Positions 1-12,327 of a DNA stretch of 64,000 bases are shown piece after piece. Each line of letters opens with the position of its first letter. Position 1 is the stretch's first letter. The notes under the pieces were generated by a model. That model saw only the letters and a list, made by a program, of their open reading frames with translations. It did no database searches and had not been told where the DNA came from. The translations under genes and the position numbers were made by a program. Source of the stretch: Erythroxylum novogranatense (Eukaryota > Streptophyta > Magnoliopsida > Malpighiales > Erythroxylaceae); the NCBI GenBank assembly GCA_029891385.1, contig CM057233.1, positions 29,494,540-29,558,539 of the forward strand. The letters run 5' to 3'.

Positions 1-536
1 GTTTCACACATTGCAGGTTTGGGTTTTGTTCTTGTGCAACCGTTATGCTGCCCGATTTTGTAGAGTAACATATGGATAAGGGTATTAATGTATATATTTA
101 TGGGTTTATTGGCATGAGTGTGATATTGCTATGGCAGGAAATGAGAAAAAGGATAAGAACATGTTTCGTTATGAAGATATTAAGTTATCGCATAATTAGA
201 AGTTTGTGATTAAGATTTGAATAATAAGAAAAAGAGAAAAAAAAAATATACCGATTTTGGATTGGTTAGTCCAAGGTTTCTAACGCTATGATTAAGATAT
301 TTGTATATGATGTCGGTTTCGGTTTTATTTGCTTCGATTTGATCCGTTTGTTTCGCATTCGTATTCGATTTCCATTTGTATTCGTTTCGACTTATTTTGT
401 TATTCGATTTTATTTCTGATTCATGTGTTGGCTTCGCTATATGATCCGATTCATTATTTTTTGTTCCGTTTCGGATTCGATTTAAGAGTGATCATGTTAA
501 GTTTGTGCAGTTGGGTTCCAGAAACGGGATCCAACA
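1..536 (+). mobile_element. Gypsy-type LTR, 3' terminal fragment (element C)
   Basis: No convincing coding sequence. The stretch ends in GGGATCCAACA at 526-536 and then switches abruptly to Copia gag sequence. The terminal block (GGTTCC-GAAAC-GATCCAA) matches, in the opposite orientation, the end of the LTR at 14870 and more weakly the one at 6691, so this is the 3' end of a plus-strand LTR of that family. The start lies outside the window. No primer-binding site follows 536, so it is a 3' LTR or a solo LTR. The likely target duplication is TCTCA (537-541), whose partner is off-window. Short frames at 329-702 look like chance frames in LTR sequence. Confidence 0.72.
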
Positions 537-1302
537 TCTCATCACAGTGGAAACACTTTCCTTTGATGTTCTCTTTAACCTTCTTTTTCATGGATTTGGC
601 CTTGACCCCTGTTTGGTCTTTCTTTTTCATTGGACCCTTCTTCTTTTCTTGCCCTTATCCTTGGGCTTAGAAGAAGAAGCCACATTAGCTTCTGGCCCAT
701 GAGCCTTAATATTCAATATCTCCTCCGTGCTCTGAAGGGTATTCATCAACTCACTCAAGGTGTAATCCTTGTTGTTGAGCTCATAGTCCAACTTAAACTG
801 CTGAAAAGAAGAGTTTAAGCTATTGATGATCATAATCATATGCGTGTCCGCATCCATATTCGCCCCAAGCATCTCAGCCTCAGTGACTGCAGAGATTACC
901 TTCATCATGTAATCCTGCACCGGTTCACTGAGTGTTTCATGCGAGATTATGAAAGGTTTGGATAGCTTTCACTCTTGCAGACCTAGTCCTCACACCAAAC
1001 ATCTCATGTAGGTGATGGACCATTGCACTAGCAGTTTTTATATAAACAATTTGCTTTTGCAACATGCCGTTGACAGAAGCCAGAATATAACACTTAGTAG
1101 TCTTGTCAGCATTCTGCCAACGCTCATGTTGTTGGACTTGCTCAGGAGTTGAATCTCCACTTGGAGGTGTAGGCTCATTTTCAGTTAACACCCATGAAAT
1201 ACGTTCATATTGAAAAACAATGTCAAGATTACGTCTCCATTCATTAAAATTGTCTCTGTTTTCCAATTTGTTATTAGTCAAGAGCAGGGTGAGTGGATTC
1301 AT
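537..1302 (-). pseudogene. gag: Ty1-copia gag fragment, broken (element B)
   Basis: Gag makes the nucleocapsid shell that packages retrotransposon RNA in the cytoplasm. The start at 1302 (MNPLTLLLTNNKLENR) is typical of plant Copia Gag, and the UBN2-type body continues with WRRNLDIVF and an alanine/threonine-rich helical part. There is a frameshift near 925-945 and another near 625. The second half carries the QFKLDYELN and MNTLQSTEEIL blocks and a lysine-rich tail, then the start of the CCHC zinc knuckle (KCFHCDE) at about 540-562. There the frame is cut off by LTR C at 536/537, so the second half of the knuckle, protease and all of pol are missing. It is not functional. Confidence 0.88.
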
Positions 1303-2207
1303 TTTTTGGTTGATTATGTCTGAAAATATAAATTATTAAAACATGAGCATACTAGTCAAAAATTTATGGAACTTTGTATAAAATCATGATGCATGTATGC
1401 ATGATGATAGATTTAACAAAACTTAAAAAATTAAAACATTATACGACGGTTATTTTTCTTATCTATAACAGACTAAGTGACGGTGGGCCATCTTATCCAT
1501 TAAAAGAAAAACTGGGACCCTCCCACTCAAAAACTATCAAGCATCTCATGCCCAATTTTTTAAGAAGCGCCTTAATTTGGTCCATACTTTTTCCAACAGA
1601 GCTACGGTGGGCAGTTTATTGATAAAAAATGTTGAGTGTTTAACCATTTGATTCATTCACTAAAGATTCCTACAAACCATGCCTCGGTGGGAGGTCACAT
1701 TTGCTATCTTTAAGTGGACTTATCCTTAAGGAGACCCAAACCATGAAAGATCTAGGATCCATGCCCTCCGATGGGGAGTAACACTTCACCATATGCAAAC
1801 GGGCCATCATTTGGAGACCATGGACTCTCACAGGAGATCCTTTCCCACTCAATCTTTTTGGGCTTTAAGTTTTAAATACCATCTTGTCTAGATGCAATTT
1901 ATTATCCATCTATATTGTTTCATTATATATCTCATACAGAATGAATGCATGGCAAAGCCTAGGGTTGGTAATTTTCTAAATGACATGCAATCACATAATA
2001 TCACATATTATAAGCATTCATTTCTCCATTCATCACATGAACTAATAAAGCCACTTTTGATTGTCCATCCTAGAAAAATTAAATAATTACAAGCCTTTTA
2101 GGCCCAAAGTATTCTTCTTGGACTTGGATCTTCCGCTTCGAACTCCTCACAAACATGATCCGGCCCATTCGGTAAACAGAATGTAATGGCATATATAAAA
2201 ATCAAAT
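1303..2207 (-). mobile_element. Untranslated leader of Copia element B
   Basis: This lies between the B LTR and the gag start and holds no credible gene. The strand is inferred from the LTR and gag on either side. The exact LTR/leader boundary and a primer-binding site could not be found; no good match to TGGTATCAGAGC is present, so either the boundary has decayed or the primer is another tRNA. Short frames here (1374-1622, 1670-1852, 1892-2086) have no recognisable domain. Confidence 0.55.
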
Positions 2208-2465
2208 TTTGTCACTTTGAAAAATAAAATTCCAGCACTAGATTTTTAGAAAACCAAATCTTTGTTTTGAAAAAAAATTCCAGCACTAGTTTTCATTAAA
2301 ACCGAAGCTCATTTCATGAAAATAAAAAACCAGCACTTAGTATTTTAGTAAAACCGAAATCTGATTCTTTGAAACAAAAATCCAACACTTGCTTTTACAA
2401 TAAAAGAAAGAAAAGTGATCCATTGAAACAAAATTCCAGCAACTATGTTTTCACAAAACTTATGT
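2208..2465. repeat. About five degenerate tandem copies of a ~50-bp unit
   Basis: The block TTGAAA-(A/C)AAAATTCCAGCACTA followed by TTTT...AAAACC(G/A)AA(A/T)CT recurs about every 50 bases from near 2214 to 2460. Copies differ by substitutions and small indels. It sits near the 3' end of the minus-strand LTR of element B or just inside the leader. Confidence 0.75.
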
Positions 2466-4357
2466 CAATACACAAAAGGATACACCGAAAATTTTACCTT
2501 TCTATTTCTTCAATCCATAGCTGCTCCATCTGTAGGAAAATCCCGGGGTGTTCATCACATGAACACAGTGCGGAATTTAAAATTTTGAGTCCCGGGACAT
2601 TCCCGAAAGCCAAGATCCAAGTGTATGTACAAACAATCAAACTATAACGACCAAAGGAGACCGTCTCTAACGATATCCACGCAGAGGTCGGAAAACCTAA
2701 CCGAGACCAACCCCTTTAACCCGGGAATAGCTAGAACAAGGTAAAGAGTGTGCTAGCACTAACCTTGATCTTGGAGAGCAAGTGAAATGAACCTAGGTGG
2801 AGCCTTGGAGAGTAGAAGCTATCGTGAGAGTAAGAGAGGAAGAAGATGAAAATCACATTTCAAAGCTTAACTATTAAGCATTCGGCCCTCTCCTCTAAAA
2901 ACCACCGAATAAGCTTGCTTCTCTAACCTTCTTATATGTATATTTAACTAATTAAAACATATGAAGGCATGGTTAGGAGACTAGCCACGTTGGTGGCTTA
3001 AAAAGCATTGAAAAATTAACTTAATCATTAAGTTTGACTTTTCAAACTCATTTTCTTCTCCATTTGCTTTACTCCACCGAACACTCACATATATATATAT
3101 AATTAATTAATTAATATATATATATTTGCTGAAGAGGTCCATCAAGCTGAGAATTAGGTCCTACGGCCTACCGGGACTCATGGTAAAAAATCGTCGGAGA
3201 CGGTTTTCAGCAATGTCGATGTCGCGATCTCATCGGGACATATCCCAATCTCATCGGGATCCATTTAATCCTATTGCTCTCCGGATATCGGATCATCGAA
3301 ACTATTTTCTGATTCTCCGAGTCACTCTTATCGTGTGACCCATTAGGTTCCGGTTATGTTGGCCACTTAGATTAACACTTAATCTGAGCAAGTCATGAGC
3401 GGTATCTAGCAACACATCATGACCCCAATTGATCGAAAAGTAATTGGTTTGACTAATGAAACCATATCACGAACCCTTCCATAGACAATTACTGTGCAAT
3501 TCTTCCTTTCACCATGTTATACCCCACTTGGTTTGAGTATGGGCAATGTGTCAACTCTTACTAGACTGATCAGATCAAATCTAGTCCAAGTGTAATCAGT
3601 TCTCGTCCTAGGACTCATTACTTGATATGTCCATGAAGACCCTCTTCATGACACATGTGTGCTCGGCGCCAGAGACTTCCAAGTAATGATCCCGATAAGA
3701 GGCCATGGGTATCTCTTCGCTATCACGAAGTGGTGAATCCTCTATTGGTTACTCAATTACCTTGAATACCTCAAGCTGCACCCAATCACCACCTATGGCG
3801 ACCTCGAAAGGCAACAAGGAATGGAGTCAAAGCACGTAATCAAGACCAAGATATCCTTGAGTACCTCAAGTCTAAGGATACTTGCACCATTGCTATGATG
3901 AGATTATCAACGACATTTGTATAGGACATCCATGTGATGATCTCATGGCAGGTCATCAATGTACTTACTACCACTAGTAAGCATCCACGTGTCAAATTTA
4001 AATATCTCAATATTTACGGTTTTCGAGATCCTTTGCTTGATCCAATCAAGGAGTTTGACATATGCTAGTCTATCCGGATTAACGATGTCGGTCTCATTAA
4101 TCCTATGACTAGGGATAATTTGAATCTTGACATAATTGCACATGATAGGAATCTCAGTAGTATGATCGCATCATAATTTCCTTCATGCTATGTCATATAT
4201 CATGGACTTCATAAATTTGATTAAAGATCACAATCAATTCATAATAAAATGAACATCAAATAAATGAAATATGCCTTGCTTTATTTATTCATAAAGTCTG
4301 TACATGACTATGAACAAAACGCGCTAAAGGGGATTGCCTTTAGGGCACTACGCTAAC
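2466..4357 (-). mobile_element. Copia LTR (element B, 5' LTR); 3' limit uncertain
   Basis: Read on the minus strand it starts TGTTAGCGTAGTGCCCTAAA at 4357. From there to about 2640 it can be aligned by eye with the plus-strand LTR at 47610-49239: shared blocks include the AGGATTAATGAGA and GGATAGACTAGCA motifs, GTGGATGCTTACTA, and GTTAGAGAC-GTCT near the 3' end. The two are therefore members of one family in opposite orientation. The 3' end, expected to be CTAACA or similar, is not identifiable, so the lower coordinate is approximate. Gag of the same orientation follows at 1302. No complete coding sequence lies within it. Confidence 0.82.
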
Positions 4358-4740
4358 AATCTTATGGTACTGTACACATATAAGTCGACTTACACGAGTG
4401 GACAAGTCGACTTATCAATACCGAGCAAGCACAAGTCGCCTTACACATGGTACAAGTCGACTTACACTTACACCATCTTCATCATTACATCAATTTGTAC
4501 ATTACAAAATCAAAGAAAATAGAAAAAAGAAACCAAGGAGGAAACATGGTGATGATAGACCACCCTCCTTGTTACAACCAATGAAGAAATCTTACAAGGT
4601 AAATTTAACTTCTATGGACAACCAAAAGAGCAAACATACACCATGTATATTTCTATCACATAAAAATATGCAGCATACAAAAAAAGATTGCCAACCAATG
4701 CATCCAATAAATAGGAACCGAAATCATACATTAGAAACTA
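4358..4740 (-). mobile_element. Leader of Copia element A, interrupted by B
   Basis: This is the internal sequence directly downstream, in minus-strand sense, of the element A primer-binding site. It is cut at 4357/4358 by the start of the element B LTR. No Gag frame is reached, so the rest of A is either beyond the left edge or lost. The frame at 4398-4901 runs through leader, primer-binding site and LTR and has no domain. Confidence 0.66.
4381..4467. repeat. AAGTCGACTT palindrome cassette
   Basis: Four close copies of the palindrome AAGTCGACTT, one degenerate (AAGTCGCCTT), lie within about 85 bases, most followed by ACAC. They sit in the leader of Copia element A just after its primer-binding site. 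Spacing is irregular, at 20 to 40 bases. Confidence 0.85.
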
Positions 4741-4752
4741 GCTCTGATACCA
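4741..4752 (-). other. Primer-binding site of element A (initiator Met tRNA)
   Basis: The minus strand reads TGGTATCAGAGC, the standard match to the 3' end of plant initiator methionine tRNA used to prime minus-strand DNA synthesis. It lies two bases inside the LTR end CCAACA (4755-4760 on the minus strand), which fixes both the LTR boundary and the element's orientation. Confidence 0.93.
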
Positions 4753-4754
4753 AT

Positions 4755-6690
4755 TGTTGGATCGGAAAAAGAAAACATGCTTTGTTTGGAAAAATGGTAG
4801 ATTTCAAACATTTTAAGAAATCATTACTTGCAGCGGAAGCAACAAATCCAAATCAACATGACAATCCATACATGATATGGTATAAGGATAATAAAATATA
4901 AAAAAGATCAGGAGTATTATCGACTCCTTCGCTACAGCTTTAAATCCTCGCTGCGCTATCCTCTCCTTCTTCATGTATCCAAATCCTTTGCCTTTGACTC
5001 TTTTCCTTGTTGTAGTATCCTTAACCAATTAGATTTACTACATGTTCTTCAAGAACAATTAGGTTAACAAAATCCTTTGGTGGGAAAGGAGAAGAAATAT
5101 TTGGGGGAGATTTTTTTAGAAGAAGAAGAAGCAAAATTGAAACTCTTTCAATTGGTATTTTCGATTCTCTCTTTCATGAAAGGAAAGAAGGTGTAAAGAA
5201 CATGCAAGAACTCTTTCTTGCCTACCAATTTCGTATATGCATAGATGGAAGGAGAGAGAGGCATCAAATGCATCACTTCTTTCATTAATCACTCATAAAA
5301 TAGCCAATAAATGAGATTATCTTCATTTATCTTTATGATGGCTATTTGAAAAGACCATAACCTAAAATTCAATACCCAATTTCGGTTTTGCCAAGAAGAA
5401 AGAAGGAAGATGGTCCATCTAATGTACATCTTTCATCTTTAATCTAATGAATGCAAATAGGTTACAAGCCAACATTAAAAGACAATCATTAAACCATTTA
5501 ATCGTAAGTTCATAACTCCATTTAATGATGATTAACCATAATAAAGACCATATTTATTTAGCATTTAATGTCAAATGTGTGGTTACACATTTAACCTAGG
5601 AATAACAGAAATTGCTATCTTCTTCTTAAAAAAATTGTTTTAATATAATTAATCTAATTAATTACATTAAACCAAAAACCAAGCCCATTACTAAATGTAC
5701 ATTTGGGCTTCTTTAATTTGACCAAGCCCAAGATTCAATTATGGGCTTCTAATTAACCTCCATTTATATTTCTTACTTAACTTGATAACCTTCCTTAAAG
5801 CCAAGCGGGGAATCTTATTGGACTTTTATAATTCAAGCTCCAATAAGCCCAGAATTAATTCAATCTCATTAGAATTAATTCTAGCTTATTAACTAAATGT
5901 CATTCCACTAAAGACAATTAGTTGAACTCTTGAATTATTAAATATTATAAGAATATGTCCAATTGCAAACCATATTTAGAACCTTATTATAGACATCTGC
6001 ACAACAAAAGGTAAAATTACCGTTTGCCCCTTATGTTGGTTTTTCCTTCTAAATCTCTCATTTTACTTTATATGGTGATTAACACATAAGATCTCATCTC
6101 AGTGTTAAGACTTGATGGGTAGCTAGTCCATCAAACTACTGGCGCCAGTTTAATCACCAAATCTCCTTAAAACATCTAGAAGAGATGATAACACTATAAA
6201 CTCTTTATTTGAGTGAATGTTCCCTGATACATGTTTCAATTAATAATTCCAACATGCAGACACTGAATTAATACTCTGTAAAAATCCATTCCGATCATAT
6301 CAAGAAATATAATGAAACATATATGAGTTCACCACTCATCAAGATTATGGTTTATAATAAGCGAATGCTTAAGTTGTATGTTTTAAGATTAAAGTAATGA
6401 CCCACTTTATTCTTAAAAACATACTTGATTCCAGATTCATTTAATAGTGCCATTATCGATAGTCAACTACTATCATGATATGAAACTCATCATTCCCTTC
6501 AAGTAAACTCCTTTACTTATATGGAGATAAATCGCAACACAACAGTCTAAACCATAATCAAGCGACCAACTTGATTATTCAACTGTGAATCAATTAATTC
6601 AGATTCTAATAATATACATGTTTCCCATACATCTCTATGTATATGTATATTACTTACAAAAGAATCTTGGAACCTTATGACTAGATATAT
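4755..6690 (-). mobile_element. Copia LTR of element A, 3' portion
   Basis: It ends on the minus strand in GATCCAACA at 4755, next to the primer-binding site. It runs to 6690, where solo LTR D is inserted with a TATAT duplication (6686-6690 and 12185-12189), and resumes at 12190-12327. The CCAACA at about 6250 is an internal sequence and not the LTR end, because the LTR continues across D to a proper TGTTAG start. The restored LTR would be about 2.07 kb. No complete frame is seen. Confidence 0.83.
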
Positions 6691-7573
6691 TGTTGGGACC
6701 CGATCCGGGAACCGGATCCTAACCGAAAAACGGAAAAGAAAAAGAAGAAAAAGCAAAACAAAGTGCATTATCGGAGCAAACAAAAAACTCGGAACGTCTC
6801 GAAACGAAATACACATCGAAGCGAATCGAAATCAAGTGTCCGACATCCGGTAACGAAGATTGGTCGAGAAACGAAACGAGATGCGTTGGATAACCTAGAC
6901 TAACCATCCGAAACCGGTATAGTTTTTTTTTCTTTCTTTTTTTTTTATTTTCTTATTCATTCCTTTTCCCTTTACTCAATCACATTCAAATCATAATCAA
7001 TCCATACAATTTCCTTTTTGGAAATTTATCCTCATATAACACTAAATTCATATAATTTTTCTTAATCACACAAATCTCATCTTTACCAAACTAATTTTTT
7101 ATTCTTTTCTTATCTTAACCCGATTTTTACCGAAAATCGGCAAAGATCTTAACTGTATTTTGACTCAAAAATCTGCAAAGGCAAAAATACACTTCTATAA
7201 ACCAAATCCAATCACACAAAGTCATCGGACTCCCCGTCCGGAATCCAAACATCGGCAGCAACACACATCTATATCTAAGCACTTCATAATCTCAATCCAT
7301 CATACATACTTCAATTCGAATACAATTCAATCATATTCATATAAACTAACATGATCTACTTAAATAATCTAATTCCACTATCATACATAAATTCAATTTC
7401 ATAACTTAACTCAAATACATCATCAATAGCAAAGTGACATTTTCAATCCACGATATCAAACCAAAAACCACAATCTCAACGAACCCTATTACTGACACAT
7501 GCAGAACTGATGACTGGACCGCCTTCATCCAATCTCCTGTTTGGAAACCTGGAGATGGGGATGAGAGGTGGGG

Positions 7574-7589
7574 TGAGCTTGACAGCTCA
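7574..7589 (-). promoter_or_regulatory. LTR stem-loop (element D copy)
   Basis: TGAGCT and AGCTCA arms form six pairs around a TGAC loop. On the minus (LTR sense) strand the stem is followed by ACCCC and, about 25 bases on, by CCAGG. Equivalent stem-loops occur in the other Gypsy-type LTRs of the window. Confidence 0.6.
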
Positions 7590-10500
7590 GTGGGTAACAT
7601 ACGTATAAATGAAACATAAACGAAAATTTTCTTTTCAAACTTTTCAAATCTTTCCCATTCGAAAATTTATAAACCTTCGTCAATATTTTCTAAGATTTTT
7701 CTCATCATCTTCATTTATTTTAAAATCCTCATAAACTGTTTGCGAAATTTCGTGATTGAAAATTAACCATTATTTCTCAAATTCTCAAACTTTTCACAAA
7801 TTATGCACCATTTCAAACATGAATGTATCACATCATAAAATATCACATACAAACAGAGCAAGATCATCTAACACATCATTGGTTTGATGTTGGACCCCAC
7901 ACCCCACCCGTAGGTGTTTGCGAGTTATCTTCGGCGTGTGTTCTTGGGTTATACCGCGCATCCAACACTAAGCACATAACACATTAAATGGTTTGGGTCG
8001 GACCTAACATGACGTCTTGCACATTCCTCAGATAATGCGTGCAGTGCAAAGTGAATGAGGGGAGTCAAAATCGAACTCCTATGCCACTAGCGGGCAGACG
8101 GGAGAAGGCTATCAGAGGGAAACTAGTGCACTGACTCATCGGAGGGGACCTTACCAAACCCACATAACATATATCAAACTCGAAAATCATATTGCCCGGA
8201 GGCACATTTCGAAAACTTGATTTTCATATCGTCTCACATTATCATTCATAATTTCACATAATTCACATAACAAAATCAAATACCATCACAATTCATCAAT
8301 CACTTTTATACCGATTCACAATCATATTCGGTTTGTAACTATACATAATTAAAGTATGCAACACAAAATAGATAACAACTTTATCAATTCCTTTGAAACA
8401 TACAACACACATGTCCCATCCAAAATTTAAACCACGATTTTCACCTTTTATTTAAAACAATAAAATCACTAATCATTTTAATTTCTTAAATCGATTTCCA
8501 AAACATTTCTCTCCTTGATTTTCCAAGACATAATAACAATCTCTAAAAATTTTGAATATCTTGAATAACAATTTCTTCATTCAATTTTCAAAATCTTTAG
8601 AAACAATAAATCTAACTTTTGTAATAATTTTCGTAATTCCAGACATGCTCGAAATCTATCAATATTTAAAACCTTTGAAAACTTTCGAAATTGAAAGTTT
8701 CAATTTCTCATATCATTGAACATATAACAAAATTTCTAAAGTTATTCCAAAAGCAAAGAATTTCATCGAACGAAAATCAAACGATTACATAAACAATATT
8801 TTATAATTAATTTCTAAAACATTCGCAATCATAGATTTCCTACTTTCCAAAATAGTCGAAATCATGATTTTCCAACTTTTCAAACACGTAGAACTTGGAA
8901 CAATTTTCCAAACCATTTGAAATCAATACCAAAATTCGATACTTTCTTTCTTCCACCTTCTCGAAATCATTCGGAAATCAAAATTTCAAATCAACCAAAC
9001 CATCATTCAAAATAATAAATCGAATCATTTTAACTATTTTCGAAACCTTCTTCTTTTCTTGATTTTTCGAAAACATACACAATAAATTTGCAAAACATTT
9101 TCTCCATTCAGTACAAAATCAAGGAATTTAAGCATTTGAAGCATTCGAAATTAATAATTGGAATTCCAAAATCATTGAATATATAACAATTTCTACAGAA
9201 ATTTCGAAAGCAAGGAATGTACTCAACGGAATTAAGATTTTTAAACATTTTCACAAACAAGAGTTTATAACTAATTCCGAAGGTAATTGGAAATCATAAA
9301 CTTTAAACATTCGCATAAACCATATTTTCTACACGATTTCAAATGCATTTTCGGAAATCAAAATCTTCTATCATTTATGTAAAGAATACTTTCTAAACAC
9401 TTCCAAGTTTATTCGAAATCAAGGTTTTCAAACCCTCTTTTTTAATATAAACTATAATTTATAAACACTTTAAAAATCTTGGGAATCATAAATTGTCAAA
9501 CACTTTTATATAGCGATATTTTCTAACATTTTCAAAGCTTTCGAAATCCTAGTTTTCAAACACTTTCATAAAGCTGTGGTTTTATAAAATTCCAAAGCAT
9601 TAACGTCCATCATTCTAACCTAAGGTTTCTCAAATATCAAATATCAAAAGTACAAATCTTGTCATAAGAAATCATTTTATCAAACAGTTAAATTACCAAC
9701 TATTTCATTCTTTATCAAAACATTCAAAAGCGATGAATGTAATCAATTGAATCATCTTGTTTGCTTTGTCCGAACAAAACAATTTCTTTGAGTAATTCAA
9801 ACGTCATGAATAACAATTTCTTAAACAAATTTTCGAAATCTTTTCTTTTCTTGGTTCTTCAAAAACATAATTTCCTTAACTTATTTCAAACATCATATAA
9901 CATCGCTTTTTTTTAATTAAACCTTCAAAATCAATACTTGCAACAATTTTCATAAACAACAATTTTCCAAAAACATTTTCATTCTTGATTTTTCACAAAC
10001 TTGTACAAAGCTTAAAATTCGAAATACAAATACGTTACCCACCTCGAATCGATACTAACATCTTGTCCAAAGCTTTACTTTTCCAAAATCCTTCTTCTTT
10101 CCTCAACTTTAAAATACCTAAGCCATAATCATCCATATTTAATATCATAAAAATCAAAATCCTCACAATTAACTTAAGCAAACACTAATCCCACATATAT
10201 CCAAACTATCTACCTTAACAATTTCCAACATCCCCAAATCTACGAACTTAACATAAATCCCTAATTCATCAAATCCAAAATGAAACCTCACTTAAGGCAT
10301 AAACACCATAAATAACTTCATAAATCACAAATCCATATAAACCTTAAGTCACTTAACCAAAAATCTTACTAAAACCTCATAGGCATAAACCCCACATTCA
10401 TTAAATCAACATAACCATAGTTTAATCTCTTCAATAAACTTTAGAAAACTTAACTTCATTACCTTTCCAAGCCAAATCAACCAACAAACTCATCAAAATT

Positions 10501-11489
10501 TCAAAATCAAAACTTTCTCTCTCTTACCTTTTTCTCCTCCATTTTCGTTATTTTTTTAGCTCCAAGACAAGCTTTCCTTCTTCTTCTATCTCTTCCTCTT
10601 GAAATAGCATCAAAGTCCCTTTTGAAACCATCAAAACCAAATTAGCTTTCTTTTTTTCCCCTTCATCTTCTTCTCCTTCAACCTCCACGCAAGTTTCTCT
10701 TCTCTTCTCTCTTCTTCATTTTTTCTTTCTTTTATTTCTCTCTTATTTTCTTTCTTGTTTTGCTGCTTATTTCGTGCATTCCAGATGCTTAATACGACAG
10801 TCCCAAGTGAGTTTTGCCATGTCACTTAAAATGGTGCCAAAATGACCCTTATGCCCTCACTTGTTTGCTTATTTCCAAAATTGACCCTGCAGGAATTTGA
10901 AAAACTGATACATTGCGACCTGATTTCGAGCAACTAAACGAAATAATTTGGACAAACTTTCTTCATGAAAATTGTTCCTCTCGATCTTATGAATCCAACG
11001 CCACTGACGGTGCTCAATTCGGATCTAAAACGAAGAAGTTATGGCCGAATTATTAACTGATCTGCACAAAATCCGAAACTGAACATTAACATAACTTCAA
11101 TACAGAATTTGACAATCTTAGGGATGAAATTAAATTTCGATCCCTTCACAAGAGTTGTAGCCCTATATCTTAACTTTATTTTCCCTCAAGAATCAACTCA
11201 ATCAGAGTTGTACATCGCCTGAAAAACGCAAAATACTGAACCATGTTCAGAAAATTATCCAACTTATAACCTATAACTCATCTCTTACTTTGATTCAATC
11301 AATCTCTTTTCATTTAATCTCCTAAAAATCATAATTCTTCATAAAAATGAACGTCATTGTCTTAGGAATCCAACGCTTCAAGAATCAAATCATCGGATGT
11401 CGGACGAAGGATGTATAAGCAAAAGATTACAAAAGGGTCGAAGTTCAAACCAAGTTACAAGACTTCAAATACTTACTTATACCTGAATT

Positions 11490-12060
11490 TTTCAAAGATC
11501 ATATCTCCTAGCCCTGATATCGAAAAATTACATACTTTATGGCGTCGGAAAGATCGAAATACAAGCTCCAACTTTCATTAAGACAACTTATTCCAATTCA
11601 GATTAAATCCATACGACGAGTTGCCTCGAAGTATAGTATATGCAAATATACACTTAGGTCATTTATACAAAACAAAGCTAGATCACTTAACTTCAGAAAA
11701 TCATAACTCTCAATCCCGACATCGAAAAGTAGCAAACTTTATGTCCATGAAAAGCTCTCGACAGAGGCTACAAGTTTCATGTAGATCATTTTTTCGGATT
11801 TTGCCTCAATTAAAAAGTCAACTGTCAACCCCAAAAGTCAAACTTCAAACAAATTTCATACTTAACTTTGACTGATCATAACTTCCACTCCTGATATCGA
11901 AAAATATCAAACTTTATGGCTACGGAAAGCTCTTGACATAATCTACAAGTTTCCAGAAGACCATTTTATCAAATTTTGCCTAAATCAAAAGTCAACCCTC
12001 AAAGGCCAAAAAGTCAAACTTTTACAATTTTCATATAATCCATATAAGTTCACTCAAATA
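11490..12060 (-). repeat. Three degenerate ~180-200 bp tandem units in LTR D
   Basis: The block ATCATA(A/T)CT-CC...CCTGATATCGAAAA...AAACTTTATGGC...CGGAAAG starts near 11493, 11697 and 11875. Spacings are about 204 and 178 bases, and divergence is substantial. A weaker version may precede it. Confidence 0.65.
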
Positions 12061-12184
12061 TCAAAGTCCTCAAAATTTATAATTTTATCAAATTTCCTTA
12101 AACTCAACATTTTCTCACCAATTTCTTTCTTACTTAAATTCATTTTAATATTTCTAATTTTCATCAAAAGTTCGGAGTCCAACA

Positions 12185-12327
12185 TATATAATGCTCATAC
12201 AGATAAAACCAAACTCTTTTGTTTTATTAATAATAAATATTTTCATTACAAAACTGTAACTGAAGAAGATAAAGTTACATGTAAATACACTTGCTTTCCA
12301 GGGCACTATATTTACATAACTCTAACA
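12185..12327 (-). mobile_element. Copia LTR of element A, 5' portion
   Basis: The minus strand starts TGTTAG at 12327 and soon reads AGTGCCCTGGAAAGC, matching the GTGCCCTAAAGGC start of LTRs B and K. It joins across D to 6690. The outer five bases (TTCCC, 12328-12332) would be the element's target duplication, but its partner is not in the window. Confidence 0.75.

Larger units (their letters stand above)
6691..12184 (-). mobile_element. Solo Gypsy LTR, about 5.5 kb (element D)
   Basis: The boundaries are exact: TGTTGGGACCC at 6691 and GGAGTCCAACA ending at 12184 form inverted ends, flanked by the 5-bp duplication TATAT (6686-6690, 12185-12189). No primer-binding site, polypurine tract or polyprotein is present, so this is a solo LTR left by recombination between two LTRs. 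The minus orientation follows from similarity to LTR E, whose primer-binding site is visible: the shared blocks are a GAGCT/AGCTC stem-loop near 7574-7589 and the ACGGGAGAAGGCTAT block near 8098. It is very AT-rich. From about 8440 to 9960 it is built of degenerate TTTCGAAATC and TTTTCAAAC phrases. Small frames inside it are not genes. Confidence 0.9.

Noticed and set aside
329..702. Open frames of 113 and 65 codons at the left end
   Set aside because: They run through LTR C into the complementary strand of Copia gag and have no domain; chance frames.
6245..6256. CCAACA at about 6250 as the 5' end of the Copia LTR starting at 4755
   Set aside because: The LTR continues to 6690 and, across solo LTR D, to a TGTTAG...GTGCCCT start at 12327 matching LTRs B and K; the inner CCAACA is coincidental.
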